Shown in pieces: positions 1 through 7,446 of a DNA stretch of 10,831 nucleotides (positions are counted from its first letter, which is position 1; every line of letters begins with the position of its first letter). The stretch is taken from contig JFMF01000374.1 of assembly GCA_000635535.1 (NCBI GenBank), positions 1-10,831 on the forward strand. The letters run 5' to 3'. Under the pieces are notes generated by a model that worked only from the letters and a program-made list of their open reading frames with translations, was not told the origin of the DNA and made no database searches. The position numbers were made by a program, and so were the translations under genes. Origin of the DNA: Prochlorococcus sp. scB243_496M6 (lineage in GTDB: Bacteria > Cyanobacteriota > Cyanobacteriia > PCC-6307 > Cyanobiaceae).

Positions 1-16
1 CACAGTAAAGAAAATA

Positions 17-298
17 ATGTCTATCAACACTCCTATTTTCAGTATTGCCAAAGATCTTAATGTCGAAAGTAATAGAATATTATTAGCCTGCAAGAAACTT
101 GGAATCAAGGCAAAAGGTGCAACAAAAAGATTAAATAAAGAAGAATTAGAAAAAATTAAAAGTTATTTTGAAACGGGCAAAAATGTGTCAGATGAAGTGA
201 TCAATTTAAATAAAGTTAAAACTAAAAGTAGTTCTAAAAAAATTGTAGAAAATGTAAAGATAAAATATTTTGCTAACAGACTTATTCGTAAATCTTAA
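17..298 (+). CDS. Free-standing IF-2 N-terminal-domain protein (93 aa)
   Basis: Residues 7-48 resemble the small N-terminal module of translation initiation factor IF-2 (IF2_N). The pattern is 'IAKDLNVES' followed by 'ACKKLGIKAKG' and a K/E-rich helix ('LNKEELEKIKSYF'). The rest is a short basic tail (residues 55-93) rich in Lys and Ser. None of the IF-2 GTPase (G1-G5) domain is present: the gene stops at 298 and the next gene is unrelated, so this is a stand-alone module and not full-length infB. In IF-2 this kind of module is an appended helical domain thought to contact the ribosome or nucleic acid. Whether the free version does the same is inference. The reading frame stays open to the left edge, so an upstream start cannot be excluded, but ATG 17 places the domain right at the N-terminus, as expected. 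There is no convincing Shine-Dalgarno motif. Confidence 0.75.
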   Translation: MSINTPIFSIAKDLNVESNRILLACKKLGIKAKGATKRLNKEELEKIKSYFETGKNVSDEVINLNKVKTKSSSKKIVENVKIKYFANRLIRKS

Positions 299-364
299 AT
301 AAAAATTATTTTTTTTAATTACTTAAAGGAATAAGTCACAGAAGAAAAAAATAATAATTTATCA

Positions 365-380
365 TAAGTAAAAATACTTA
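365..380 (+). other. 6-bp hairpin immediately before a start codon
   Basis: TAAGTA (365-370) and TACTTA (375-380) form a perfect 6-bp inverted repeat around an AAAA loop, only 2 nt before the ATG at 383. A related pair, ACTTA (321-325) and TAAGT (332-336), lies further upstream in the same spacer. In mRNA the structure would cover the ribosome-binding region of the 137-aa protein gene. The stem is AU-rich and weak, so it could also be chance in this composition. Confidence 0.3.
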
Positions 381-382
381 AG

Positions 383-796
383 ATGAGCATAAGTAAAATT
401 TTAAATTCTCTTGAAAAATCCTGGGAAAGAGATGATATTCTTTTAAATATAAAGAAGGGGTTAGCTACAGATGAGATAGTTAATGAATTTCTTATGAAAA
501 ACGAAAGGCAAATTAAAGAATTAAATTCTTTATTAAGACCAGAAGATATTGAATTATTAAATCAAGTCGAAAAACTCTCAACTTGCGAATCTAAATTAAT
601 AAATGAGATTAAAAATTTAAATTATTTAGAAAATAATGAAAATCATCACATTATGAATAAAAAAAAGATTGTGCCATCTAATAGAGTTTCTTTCAACAAA
701 ATTAGTTTATTCATGATTAATTGGAGCAACAAACTTGTAGTTATTGCTTTACTAGCAATTTCAGCTATAGCTTTATCAAAACAAGCGTGGGCATAA
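383..796 (+). CDS. Hypothetical protein with C-terminal membrane anchor (137 aa)
   Basis: I do not recognise a family. Residues 1-80 are hydrophilic and look alpha-helical, with regular Leu/Ile spacing and many Glu/Lys ('ILNSLEKSWERDDILL', 'RQIKELNSLLRPEDIELL'), so a coiled coil or helical bundle is possible. Residues 81-105 form an Asn/Lys-rich linker. Residues 117-132 ('KLVVIALLAISAIAL') are the only hydrophobic stretch and the protein ends five residues later, which is the layout of a tail-anchored inner-membrane or thylakoid protein facing the cytoplasm. There is no N-terminal signal peptide. The gene ends 35 nt before the repair exonuclease on the same strand, so it could be cotranscribed with the repair cassette. 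Any role in it is inference. The start at ATG 383 has no clear Shine-Dalgarno and is preceded by a small hairpin. Confidence 0.75.
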   Translation: MSISKILNSLEKSWERDDILLNIKKGLATDEIVNEFLMKNERQIKELNSLLRPEDIELLNQVEKLSTCESKLINEIKNLNYLENNENHHIMNKKKIVPSNRVSFNKISLFMINWSNKLVVIALLAISAIALSKQAWA

Positions 797-831
797 TTAG
801 CTAAATTAACTTCATTGTAAGAGATGTAGTT

Positions 832-1818
832 TTGAGAACTAAACAAGAGTATTTAATTAAATATAAAGATGGAAATCTTTATTGTGAACTCGCTGATATT
901 TGGATTGATCCAAGCAAGCCAGTAAAAAAGGCATTAATAACTCATGCTCATTTTGATCACTTTACATTTGGCTGTGAAGAATACATTTCTACTAAGGAAA
1001 CTGCGAAACTTCTTAAAGTAAGAGTTGGAGATAATATCAAAATCAAGACTTTTGAATATGGAGAAGAATTTAAGATAAATGGCATTAATATTTCTTTTCA
1101 TCCATCCGGTCACATCCTTGGATCTAGTCAAATAAGGTTTATTTTTGCTGAAGAAAAATGGCTAATTTCAGGTGACTTTAAGCTTCAAAAAGATCAGACT
1201 TGCAAACAATATGAAATAGTAAAAACTGATTATTTAATAAGCGAATGTACTTTTGGTTTGCCAATATTTAAGTGGGATGAATCAAATAAAATAGCAAATG
1301 ATATTTCAAAATGGATAACCAATTCACCAGAAAAAACATCTTTACTTTTCTGCTATTCACTTGGAAAAGCTCAGAGATTGTTAAACGAAATTAGTCAAAC
1401 AAATTTTAAAGGCAATATTTATTCCCATGGCAGTATTTACAAAATGAACAATAGTTATAGGGAACTTGGAATTGATATTAAAGATACTATAAAAATTGAA
1501 AATAAAAAAAAGATAGATGAACTTAAAGGAAGTCTAATATTATTACCGCCTTCTTTAAGTAAGGGTTCTTATTTAAAAAATTTAAAAAACATTCAAACAG
1601 CTTTCGCGAGTGGATGGATGTCAATAAGAGCTCTAAGAAAAAGATCAGGATATGATAAAGGATTCGCAATCTCTGATCATGCGGATTGGGATGGAATTCT
1701 GGAAGTAGTAAAAAAGTCTGAAGCAAAAAATGTATTTTTTCATCATGGAGATAGTGAAGCTTTAAGTAAATATTTAGTTGAAAAGGAATCAATAAATGTC
1801 CTTTTATTCGGTAAATAA
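832..1818 (+). CDS. Ligase-associated DNA exonuclease, metallo-beta-lactamase fold
   Basis: This 328-aa protein matches the ligase-associated exonuclease family, related to the beta-CASP/CPSF mRNA 3'-processing nucleases. The metal-binding signature HAHFDH is at residues 38-43. Further likely ligands are H94 in 'PSGHILGSSQ', D115 in 'SGDF', H283 in 'SDHADW' and H304/H305 in 'VFFHHGD'. The 'CYSLGKAQRLL' segment (residues 174-184) is typical of the family. The length fits full-length members, so it appears intact. The best start is TTG at 832: the frame is closed by TAA at 802-804, no ATG or GTG follows it before 832, and a weak AAGAGA Shine-Dalgarno sits 7 nt upstream. The predicted role is trimming DNA ends before ligation. 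The DNA ligase gene follows after 2 nt. Generic annotation as 'mRNA 3'-end processing factor' would be misleading here. Confidence 0.9.
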   Translation: MRTKQEYLIKYKDGNLYCELADIWIDPSKPVKKALITHAHFDHFTFGCEEYISTKETAKLLKVRVGDNIKIKTFEYGEEFKINGINISFHPSGHILGSSQIRFIFAEEKWLISGDFKLQKDQTCKQYEIVKTDYLISECTFGLPIFKWDESNKIANDISKWITNSPEKTSLLFCYSLGKAQRLLNEISQTNFKGNIYSHGSIYKMNNSYRELGIDIKDTIKIENKKKIDELKGSLILLPPSLSKGSYLKNLKNIQTAFASGWMSIRALRKRSGYDKGFAISDHADWDGILEVVKKSEAKNVFFHHGDSEALSKYLVEKESINVLLFGK

Positions 1819-1820
1819 AT

Positions 1821-3461
1821 ATGAGCTTAAAAAAGTTTTCAGAATTATTTGGCGATCTAGATTCAATTAATAGTACAAATAATAAAATTGAAGTTTTAAA
1901 GAATTATTTTTTATCTAACGATCCAATAGATAATTCATGGGCAATATATTTACTAACTGGAAAAAGTAATAAGAGATTTATTAGTGGAAGATATTTAAAA
2001 AATCTTTTTTCTCAAATATATGAATATCCTAAATGGTTAATTGATACATGTTATTTAAAAGTTGGTGATTCTGCTGAGGTAATAACCTTATTACTTAAAA
2101 ATAAAACTAATTCTAAAAAAAAGAAATTATCAAATATAAGTCTCAATGAATTACTAAGCGAAAAAATACCTGCATTATCAAAACTTAATGAAGAGGAAAA
2201 AAATTTAGAAATTAAAAATCTTTGGGAAATATTACCTGAAGATAACCATCTAATTTTTAATAAAATTCTTACAGGAACTTTTAGAGTAGGAGTCTCTATC
2301 GGATTAATCACAAAATCAATATCAAAACTCATTAATATTGAGGAAGAGATTATTTCTCATAGGTTGATGGGTAATTTTAAACCTTCAATTGATTCATATA
2401 AATTTTTAATTAATAAGAATATTAATCTTCAAGAGTTAAATTCCAAACCATTTCCATTTCTTCTAGCAAATACTATTGAAGATAAAATCTTCAAAAATTC
2501 AATAAATGATTTTCAATTTGAATGGAAATACGACGGTATAAGGATGCAATTAATTAAAAGATCAGGCAATGTTTCGTTATGGACAAGAGGGCAAGAATTA
2601 GTAAATGAATCTTTCCCAGAATTAGTAGAGAAAATGTCACCTATAAAAGATGATTTTGTTCTTGATGGGGAATTATTAGTTTGGAATTTTAAAGAACAAA
2701 TTGCCTTTGATTTTTCTTTCCTTCAAAAAAGAATTAATAGAAAGTCTCCTAGTAGATCAATCCAAATAAAATATCCAATTATTTTCATTGCTTATGATCT
2801 TTTAGAGATTAATGGGAGAGATATAAGAGAAATTAAATTAGAAAATAGAAGAATTGAGTTAGAAAAATATTTTTCAAAATGGCAAATTAAAACTGAGAAT
2901 AATATCTATGATATTTTCAAAATATGTGATTTAATCTTTCCTAAAGATTGGCCTGATGCTTTAACTTATAAAGAAAAATCTCGAGATAATAATACTGAAG
3001 GATTAATAATTAAGAAAAAGACCTCTATATACTCCTCTGGTAGAAAGAAAGGTATTTGGTGGAAATATAAAGTTGATCCTATGCAACTGGATGCAGTTCT
3101 AATTTACGCTAAGGGCGGTAGCGGTAGAAGAGCTGGTCTGTATACAGATTACAGTTTTGCATTATGGAAAGACAAAGAATTAATTAAATTTGCAAGTGCA
3201 TATTCTGGTTTAACGAATATTGAGATTAAAGAGCTAGATAAATGGATAAGAAAAAATACAATAGAAAAATTTGGTCCGGTTCGATCGTTAAAACCAGAAA
3301 TGGTATTCGAAATATCTTTTGAGAAAATACAAATTTCTAAACGTCATAAGTCAGGAATAGCAGTACGATTTCCAAGAATAACAAAATGGAGAAAAGATAA
3401 AAAAATTAATGATGCAGATAGCCTAGAGAATGCTTATGAACTAATGAAAAAAATATCATGA
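1821..3461 (+). CDS. ATP-dependent DNA ligase of the Lhr/PdeM repair cluster
   Basis: This 546-aa protein has every nucleotidyltransferase motif of ATP-dependent DNA ligases. Motif I is KYDG at 236-239, with K236 the predicted AMP-accepting lysine. Motif Ia is 'SLWTRG' (252-257), motif III 'LDGELLVW' (281-288), IIIa 'FIAYDLL' (322-328), IV 'EGLIIKK' (393-399) and V 'WWKYKVD' (413-419). The C-terminal OB-fold region ends in 'RFPRITKWRKDK' (516-527, motif VI). Residues 1-200 form an N-terminal DNA-binding-type helical domain ('TGTFRVGVS' at 151-159), so this is the three-domain type rather than a minimal ligase. Bacteria replicate with the NAD-dependent LigA. This second ligase, placed between an exonuclease and an Lhr helicase, is predicted to serve repair. 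The gene starts 2 nt after the exonuclease stop and its own TGA overlaps the helicase ATG, so its expression is tied to both neighbours. Confidence 0.93.
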   Translation: MSLKKFSELFGDLDSINSTNNKIEVLKNYFLSNDPIDNSWAIYLLTGKSNKRFISGRYLKNLFSQIYEYPKWLIDTCYLKVGDSAEVITLLLKNKTNSKKKKLSNISLNELLSEKIPALSKLNEEEKNLEIKNLWEILPEDNHLIFNKILTGTFRVGVSIGLITKSISKLINIEEEIISHRLMGNFKPSIDSYKFLINKNINLQELNSKPFPFLLANTIEDKIFKNSINDFQFEWKYDGIRMQLIKRSGNVSLWTRGQELVNESFPELVEKMSPIKDDFVLDGELLVWNFKEQIAFDFSFLQKRINRKSPSRSIQIKYPIIFIAYDLLEINGRDIREIKLENRRIELEKYFSKWQIKTENNIYDIFKICDLIFPKDWPDALTYKEKSRDNNTEGLIIKKKTSIYSSGRKKGIWWKYKVDPMQLDAVLIYAKGGSGRRAGLYTDYSFALWKDKELIKFASAYSGLTNIEIKELDKWIRKNTIEKFGPVRSLKPEMVFEISFEKIQISKRHKSGIAVRFPRITKWRKDKKINDADSLENAYELMKKIS

Positions 3462-5944
3462 AAAATATTACGAAAAATAATAAGCAAAATAAGTTAATTT
3501 CTAAAATTAAACAGTTTTTCTCCACAAATGGATGGGAGCCACTACCCTATCAGATCGAATCTTGGGAAGCATTTTTAAATGGAGAGAGTGGAATAATACA
3601 AGTTCCTACTGGATGCGGCAAAACTTATGCTGCATTAATGGGACCTCTATCAAAGATAGAAGATCCCAAAAATAATAAAAGTGTGAATATATTATTAATA
3701 ACCCCTTTAAAAGCACTAAGCAGAGATCTAAAAAATTCCATACAATTAGCAGCTTTGCATTTTAATAAAAAAATCACTGTTGAAATTAGAAACGGGGATA
3801 CAACCCCATATGAAAAGAAAAAGCAACTAGCTAAACCACCTAATATCCTTATTACCACACCAGAGTCTTTATCTCTTTTACTTTCTAATAAAGAATCTAA
3901 TAATCTGTTCAAGGAGTTGTCATCAATAATTATTGATGAATGGCATGAATTGATGGGTTGTAAAAGAGGAAACCAGTGCGAGTTATCTTTAAGTTGGCTA
4001 AGAGGTAATATAAAAAATTTACAAATTTGGGCAATGTCTGCAACTATTGGAAATATTGAAGAAGCAGCAAGAGCAATAGTTGGGATGAGCGCTATTAAAC
4101 CCAAAATCATAAGTACAAATATTCAAAAAGAGATCGAAATTATAAGTGTTTTACCAGAGGAGGAAACTACCTTTCCATGGAGTGGGCATCTTGGAATTAG
4201 AAGTCATTCTTCATTATTAAAAATCCTAGATAAAAATAAAAGCACTTTATTATTCACCAATACGAGAAATCAATCTGAAAGATGGTATCAATGTCTTAAA
4301 TTTTTTCTCCCAGATATGGAAGACAAAATTGCACTTCATCACGGCTCCCTGGATAAAGAAGATAGAAAAAGAGTTGAAGAAGGGGTTAAAGACGGAGTAA
4401 TAAAATGGGTAGTCTGCACAAGCTCGTTAGATTTGGGAGTTGACTTCCAACCTGTAGATCAAATAGTTCAAATTGGAAGTGCAAAGAATTTAGCTAGACT
4501 TATCCAAAGAGCGGGAAGAAGTGCTCATAGACCAGGTGGAAAATCAAAAATAATTTTTATGCCTACCAATTCTTTAGAGTTATTAGAGATTAGTGCAATG
4601 AGAAGAATAATAAAAAGTGGTATATCTGAGGAAATTAGACTTCCTGAATTATCTTATGATGTGCTTCTACAACATCTAATAAGTTTGGCATGTGGAAATG
4701 GCTTTGATCCAAAAATTGAGAAAGAAAGAATTAAAAATTGCTGGAGTTATAGAAACTTAAAAGATCAAGATTGGAATTGGTGTCTTGACTTTTTAGAATA
4801 TGGGGGAAAATGTCTTAAAGCATATCCAAAATATAAAAAGATAGTTAAAGAAGAATCACAAAATAATAATGAAAACTTTAAATATTTTGTAAAAGACAAA
4901 TCTTTAATAAGAATGCATAAGTTCAATATTGGGACAATTACAAGTGACAAATTTGTGAATGTCAAATATATGAAAGGTAAATCTTTAGGTAATTTAGAGG
5001 AGAATTTTGCTTCAAAATTAAATCCCGGAGATACATTTTACTTTGCTGGCAAAATGCTTCAATTTGTAAGAATAAGAGATATGAATTTATACGTTAAAAA
5101 ATCAACAAAAAAAAGTTCTCTAATTCCTGCATGGGTTGGAGGTCAAATGGCAATTTCTGATCTACTTTGTGAGAGTTTAAGAAAAGAAATAGATATATGC
5201 AACGAACTAGAAAATTATGATTGCTTAAATCCTGAACTCAATTCATTACGCCCAATATTGAAGAAACAAAAAGTTCTTTCAAATATTCCTAAGAAAGATG
5301 AATTCCTTATAGAAATATATAAAACCAAGGATTTATCAAATCTTTTTGTTTTTACACTTGATGGCAAATTTGTAAATGAAGGAATTGCATTTTTATGGGC
5401 TTTGAGATTGGCAAAATTAAAACAATCTACATTTAGTATTACTGCTAATGATTTTGGATTCAGCTTAACTACTGCAGAAGATTATGATTTTTCCATAATA
5501 AAAAAAGAAGCTGATTACTTTTTGAATAACAAAAAATTAGAAGATGATTTAGAAAATGCAATTAATTTTTCAGAATTAACAAAACGTAGATTTAAAAATA
5601 TTGCCCAAATAAGTGGACTAGTAAATCAAAATAATCCAACCAAAACAAAAACTTCTTCCCAACTTCAAATAAGTTCAAGTCTTTTCTACGATGTCTTTAC
5701 TAAATATGAAGAAGACCATCTTTTGATAAAACAATCTCATCAAGAAGTTAAAGAATATCAATTAGAAAATAAAAGAATATCTAGATCATTAGAAAGATTA
5801 AAAAATTTAAAAATGCTACTAAACGAGATAAAAACTCCAACTCCTTTTGCTTTCCCTTTACTAGTTGAAAGACTTAAAAATACTTTAAGCAATGAGCCAA
5901 TAGAAAAAAGAGTAGAAAAACTTATAAAAAAATATAGTGATTAA
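3458..5944 (+). CDS. Ligase-associated Lhr-type DEXH-box helicase
   Basis: This is an 828-aa superfamily-2 helicase of the ligase-associated Lhr-core type. The Q-like region 'PLPYQIESWEAFL' (28-40) precedes Walker A 'PTGCGKT' (50-56). Then come Ib 'TPESL' (134-138), a DEWH box (160-163), motif III SAT (194-196), IV 'LLFTNTR' (264-270), V 'TSSLDLGVDF' (321-330) and VI 'RAGRSAHRPG' (351-360). After the two RecA domains comes the Lhr-specific C-terminal half, including 'PGDTFYFAGK' (523-532) and 'PAWVGGQMAISDLL' (557-570), which form the winged-helix and beta-barrel region in known Lhr structures. The size is close to Lhr-core, without the long C-terminal extension of full Lhr. Characterised relatives are ATP-driven single-strand DNA translocases that unwind 3'-tailed duplexes, including RNA:DNA hybrids. 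The start ATG overlaps the ligase TGA by 4 nt (ATGA), and pdeM begins right after the stop, which indicates a translationally coupled repair operon. Confidence 0.93.
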   Translation: MKNITKNNKQNKLISKIKQFFSTNGWEPLPYQIESWEAFLNGESGIIQVPTGCGKTYAALMGPLSKIEDPKNNKSVNILLITPLKALSRDLKNSIQLAALHFNKKITVEIRNGDTTPYEKKKQLAKPPNILITTPESLSLLLSNKESNNLFKELSSIIIDEWHELMGCKRGNQCELSLSWLRGNIKNLQIWAMSATIGNIEEAARAIVGMSAIKPKIISTNIQKEIEIISVLPEEETTFPWSGHLGIRSHSSLLKILDKNKSTLLFTNTRNQSERWYQCLKFFLPDMEDKIALHHGSLDKEDRKRVEEGVKDGVIKWVVCTSSLDLGVDFQPVDQIVQIGSAKNLARLIQRAGRSAHRPGGKSKIIFMPTNSLELLEISAMRRIIKSGISEEIRLPELSYDVLLQHLISLACGNGFDPKIEKERIKNCWSYRNLKDQDWNWCLDFLEYGGKCLKAYPKYKKIVKEESQNNNENFKYFVKDKSLIRMHKFNIGTITSDKFVNVKYMKGKSLGNLEENFASKLNPGDTFYFAGKMLQFVRIRDMNLYVKKSTKKSSLIPAWVGGQMAISDLLCESLRKEIDICNELENYDCLNPELNSLRPILKKQKVLSNIPKKDEFLIEIYKTKDLSNLFVFTLDGKFVNEGIAFLWALRLAKLKQSTFSITANDFGFSLTTAEDYDFSIIKKEADYFLNNKKLEDDLENAINFSELTKRRFKNIAQISGLVNQNNPTKTKTSSQLQISSSLFYDVFTKYEEDHLLIKQSHQEVKEYQLENKRISRSLERLKNLKMLLNEIKTPTPFAFPLLVERLKNTLSNEPIEKRVEKLIKKYSD

Positions 5945-6595
5945 ATGAAAAAAAGTTCTTTTAAATTTTGTTGGGAAGATACATTGCTAGAGATGCTTCC
6001 TTCAAGAGCGTTATTTCTACCGGAAACAAAAGAGTTGTTAATATGCGATATTCATCTTGGGAAAGCTGAGTATTTTCAGCAAAATGGTATACCTCTTACT
6101 AATAATTCAGATAAAAACAATTTTGGAAGAATAAAAAAAATAGTAAAAAAATATAGTCCTAAAAAGTTAATAATATTAGGAGATTTATTCCACAGCAAAT
6201 ATTCAATAGATGAAACTCTTCAAAAAAAAGTTGAGAATCTTCCTGAACTACTAAAAACTAATGTTGAACTCATCCTCGGAAATCATGATGTGGGTTGTGA
6301 TATTAAAAATATAAAAATATTTGATATCAGAAAAACTAAAAATATTACCTTTAGCCATGAACCAGTTAATTTAGGAAACAAAAAAACCTTGAATATTTGT
6401 GGACATTATCATCCAAAAATCTATATAAAAAGCAATGGAGATAAATTATCTTTTAGGTGTTTTGCAATGGATATGAATAAAAATATTTTATATATGCCTG
6501 CATTTGGAGACTTAACAGGAGGATATCCCTGCAAACAATCATTCAAAAAATGGGCAATAATTTCTGAAGAAGAAATTATCGAAATAAAACCTTAA
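5945..6595 (+). CDS. pdeM: Ligase-associated DNA endonuclease PdeM (metallophosphoesterase)
   Basis: This 216-aa calcineurin-like metallophosphoesterase has a full set of binuclear-metal motifs: DxH at D35/H37 ('CDIHLGK'), GD at 79-80 ('LGDLFHS'), GNHD at 112-115, H138 ('SHEP') and GHYH at 153-156. The ending 'MPAFGDLTGG' (184-193) is characteristic of the PdeM family. The homologue from the equivalent Pseudomonas cluster was described as a manganese-dependent single-strand DNA endonuclease, so the predicted role is nicking single-stranded or flapped DNA exposed by the Lhr helicase. The ATG follows the helicase TAA with no gap. It is the last gene of the cassette. The 208-nt spacer after it shows no strong GC-rich terminator hairpin. 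No key motif is missing, so it should be active. Confidence 0.9.
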   Translation: MKKSSFKFCWEDTLLEMLPSRALFLPETKELLICDIHLGKAEYFQQNGIPLTNNSDKNNFGRIKKIVKKYSPKKLIILGDLFHSKYSIDETLQKKVENLPELLKTNVELILGNHDVGCDIKNIKIFDIRKTKNITFSHEPVNLGNKKTLNICGHYHPKIYIKSNGDKLSFRCFAMDMNKNILYMPAFGDLTGGYPCKQSFKKWAIISEEEIIEIKP

Positions 6596-6803
6596 GAAAA
6601 ATCCTAGTGAAGTGACTTAAATTTTTCATTTAGATAAAACAATTTATACTTAAAAGTCTCGATTATTTTTTTTATCAATTAATTTAAAATTTAATAAATC
6701 AATTTTCTAAAGTAAAAATAGATAATAAAAAATTTATAGAGCTAATGACCCTTTCCTTAGCAGAAAATACACGTTATAAAAAAAATAAACACATTTTCTA
6801 GAA

Positions 6804-7106
6804 ATGAAAAAATTAATAGCCTTGATTTTATTTCCATTTCTTATAATTCCATTTGGGGCAAAAGCAAATGATAATTTTTCCGTTGAGATAGAGGCACTTA
6901 CACTAGTAATGGAGCAATATAGGGAAGATACTGAATCAAGTGTTGAAATAGATATAGAAGATAAAAAGTCAAGTTACATGGCTCTTAAACAAGACGAATG
7001 TAATGCAACTGTTGAAATTACAGAAAAAACAGGATTAGAGGTTGTAAATACTGAATCTTTCGATGTAAATGTCTGCTTGAAAGAAATCTATAAAGTAATC
7101 AATTAA
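6804..7106 (+). CDS. Small exported protein of unknown function (100 aa)
   Basis: I do not recognise a family. The N-terminus is a clear Sec signal peptide: a Lys pair, a hydrophobic core 'LIALILFPFLIIPFG' (residues 4-18) and an AKA cleavage site at 19-21. The mature part, about 79 aa, is acidic. It contains only two cysteines, C66 and C91, which could form a disulfide after export to the periplasm or thylakoid lumen. The segment 'SSVEIDIEDKKSSY' (45-58) alternates polar and hydrophobic residues and suggests beta structure. It stands 208 nt after pdeM and probably has its own promoter: TATAAA at 6775-6780 is a plausible -10, with no convincing -35. No functional link to the repair genes is visible. 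Confidence 0.75.
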   Translation: MKKLIALILFPFLIIPFGAKANDNFSVEIEALTLVMEQYREDTESSVEIDIEDKKSSYMALKQDECNATVEITEKTGLEVVNTESFDVNVCLKEIYKVIN

Positions 7107-7148
7107 ATAAAAAGGTTAAATAAATATAATAAAAAAAGACAAATTAAA

Positions 7149-7179
7149 GAGGTCTTTTACTTAAAGAAGGTAAGACCTC
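7149..7179 (-). terminator. Possible terminator for leftward transcripts
   Basis: GAGGTCTT (7149-7156) and AAGACCTC (7172-7179) form a perfect 8-bp stem with a 15-nt loop. Read on the - strand, the stem is followed by a T-rich tract, including seven consecutive T within 7131-7137. That is the layout of an intrinsic terminator for the small - strand ORFs to its right. On the + strand no T-run follows, so it is a poor terminator for the exported-protein gene. The large loop and the gap of about 10 nt before the T-run weaken the call. Confidence 0.4.
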
Positions 7180-7290
7180 GAGACCTAACAGAAAACTTTG
7201 GAACGGGTTCTGCATAACCAATTAATAACTACAATGAAATTCTAGAGGTGTAATTAAAAGTACAAAACCTAAAATTATTTTTATAAATAA

Positions 7291-7437
7291 TTATTTCTTT
7301 TTTGATAATGCTTGTGATTCTTCTCTAGACATTAAAGCTTCTATTTGAGCAAGAACTTTTTGAAGTTCATCCGTTTTTGTGAGAGAGGCTTCTGCTACTT
7401 CTCTTAATTTTTCTAACTGTTCTTTAGTTTTATCCAT
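7291..7437 (-). CDS. Short charged helical ORF (48 aa), hypothetical
   Basis: This - strand ORF, read by hand from ATG (7437-7435) to TAA (7293-7291), encodes 48 residues beginning MDKTKEQLEKLREVAEASLT and ending SQALSKKK. It is almost entirely charged and helix-favouring, with heptad-like Leu/Val/Ile spacing (L8, L11, V14, L25, V28, L29, I32, L35), and no Cys, Pro, Gly or aromatic residue. That pattern suits a short amphipathic or coiled-coil protein far better than random AT-rich DNA, which would give many Asn/Phe/Tyr codons. It resembles no family I can name. No clear Shine-Dalgarno precedes it. It begins 9 nt after the stop of the 51-aa ORF on the same strand, so the two could be cotranscribed. 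I am fairly confident it is coding. Confidence 0.6.
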   Translation of the reverse strand: MDKTKEQLEKLREVAEASLTKTDELQKVLAQIEALMSREESQALSKKK

Positions 7438-7446
7438 GATAAATAA

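Noticed and set aside
646..846. 66-codon - strand frame over the end of the tail-anchored gene
   Set aside because: Its hydrophobic stretch is the reverse complement of the + strand membrane segment, and it overlaps two better-supported genes.
934..2332. Antisense open frames of 65-93 codons within the exonuclease and ligase genes
   Set aside because: They are complementary to conserved coding sequence with clear motifs on the + strand and have no start-site signals or recognisable products.
3625..4110. 161-codon open frame on the - strand inside the helicase gene
   Set aside because: It lies fully antisense to the conserved helicase motifs (Walker A to motif III). Its translation shows no motif, and the + strand gene explains the sequence.
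6596..6690. T-rich stretch after pdeM as an intrinsic terminator
   Set aside because: There is a run of eight T at 6665-6672, but no GC-containing stem directly precedes it, so a terminator cannot be supported.
6745..6801. 18-codon frame (ATG at 6745) just before the exported-protein gene
   Set aside because: It is too short, with no ribosome-binding site and no composition signal; it probably lies in the leader or promoter region.
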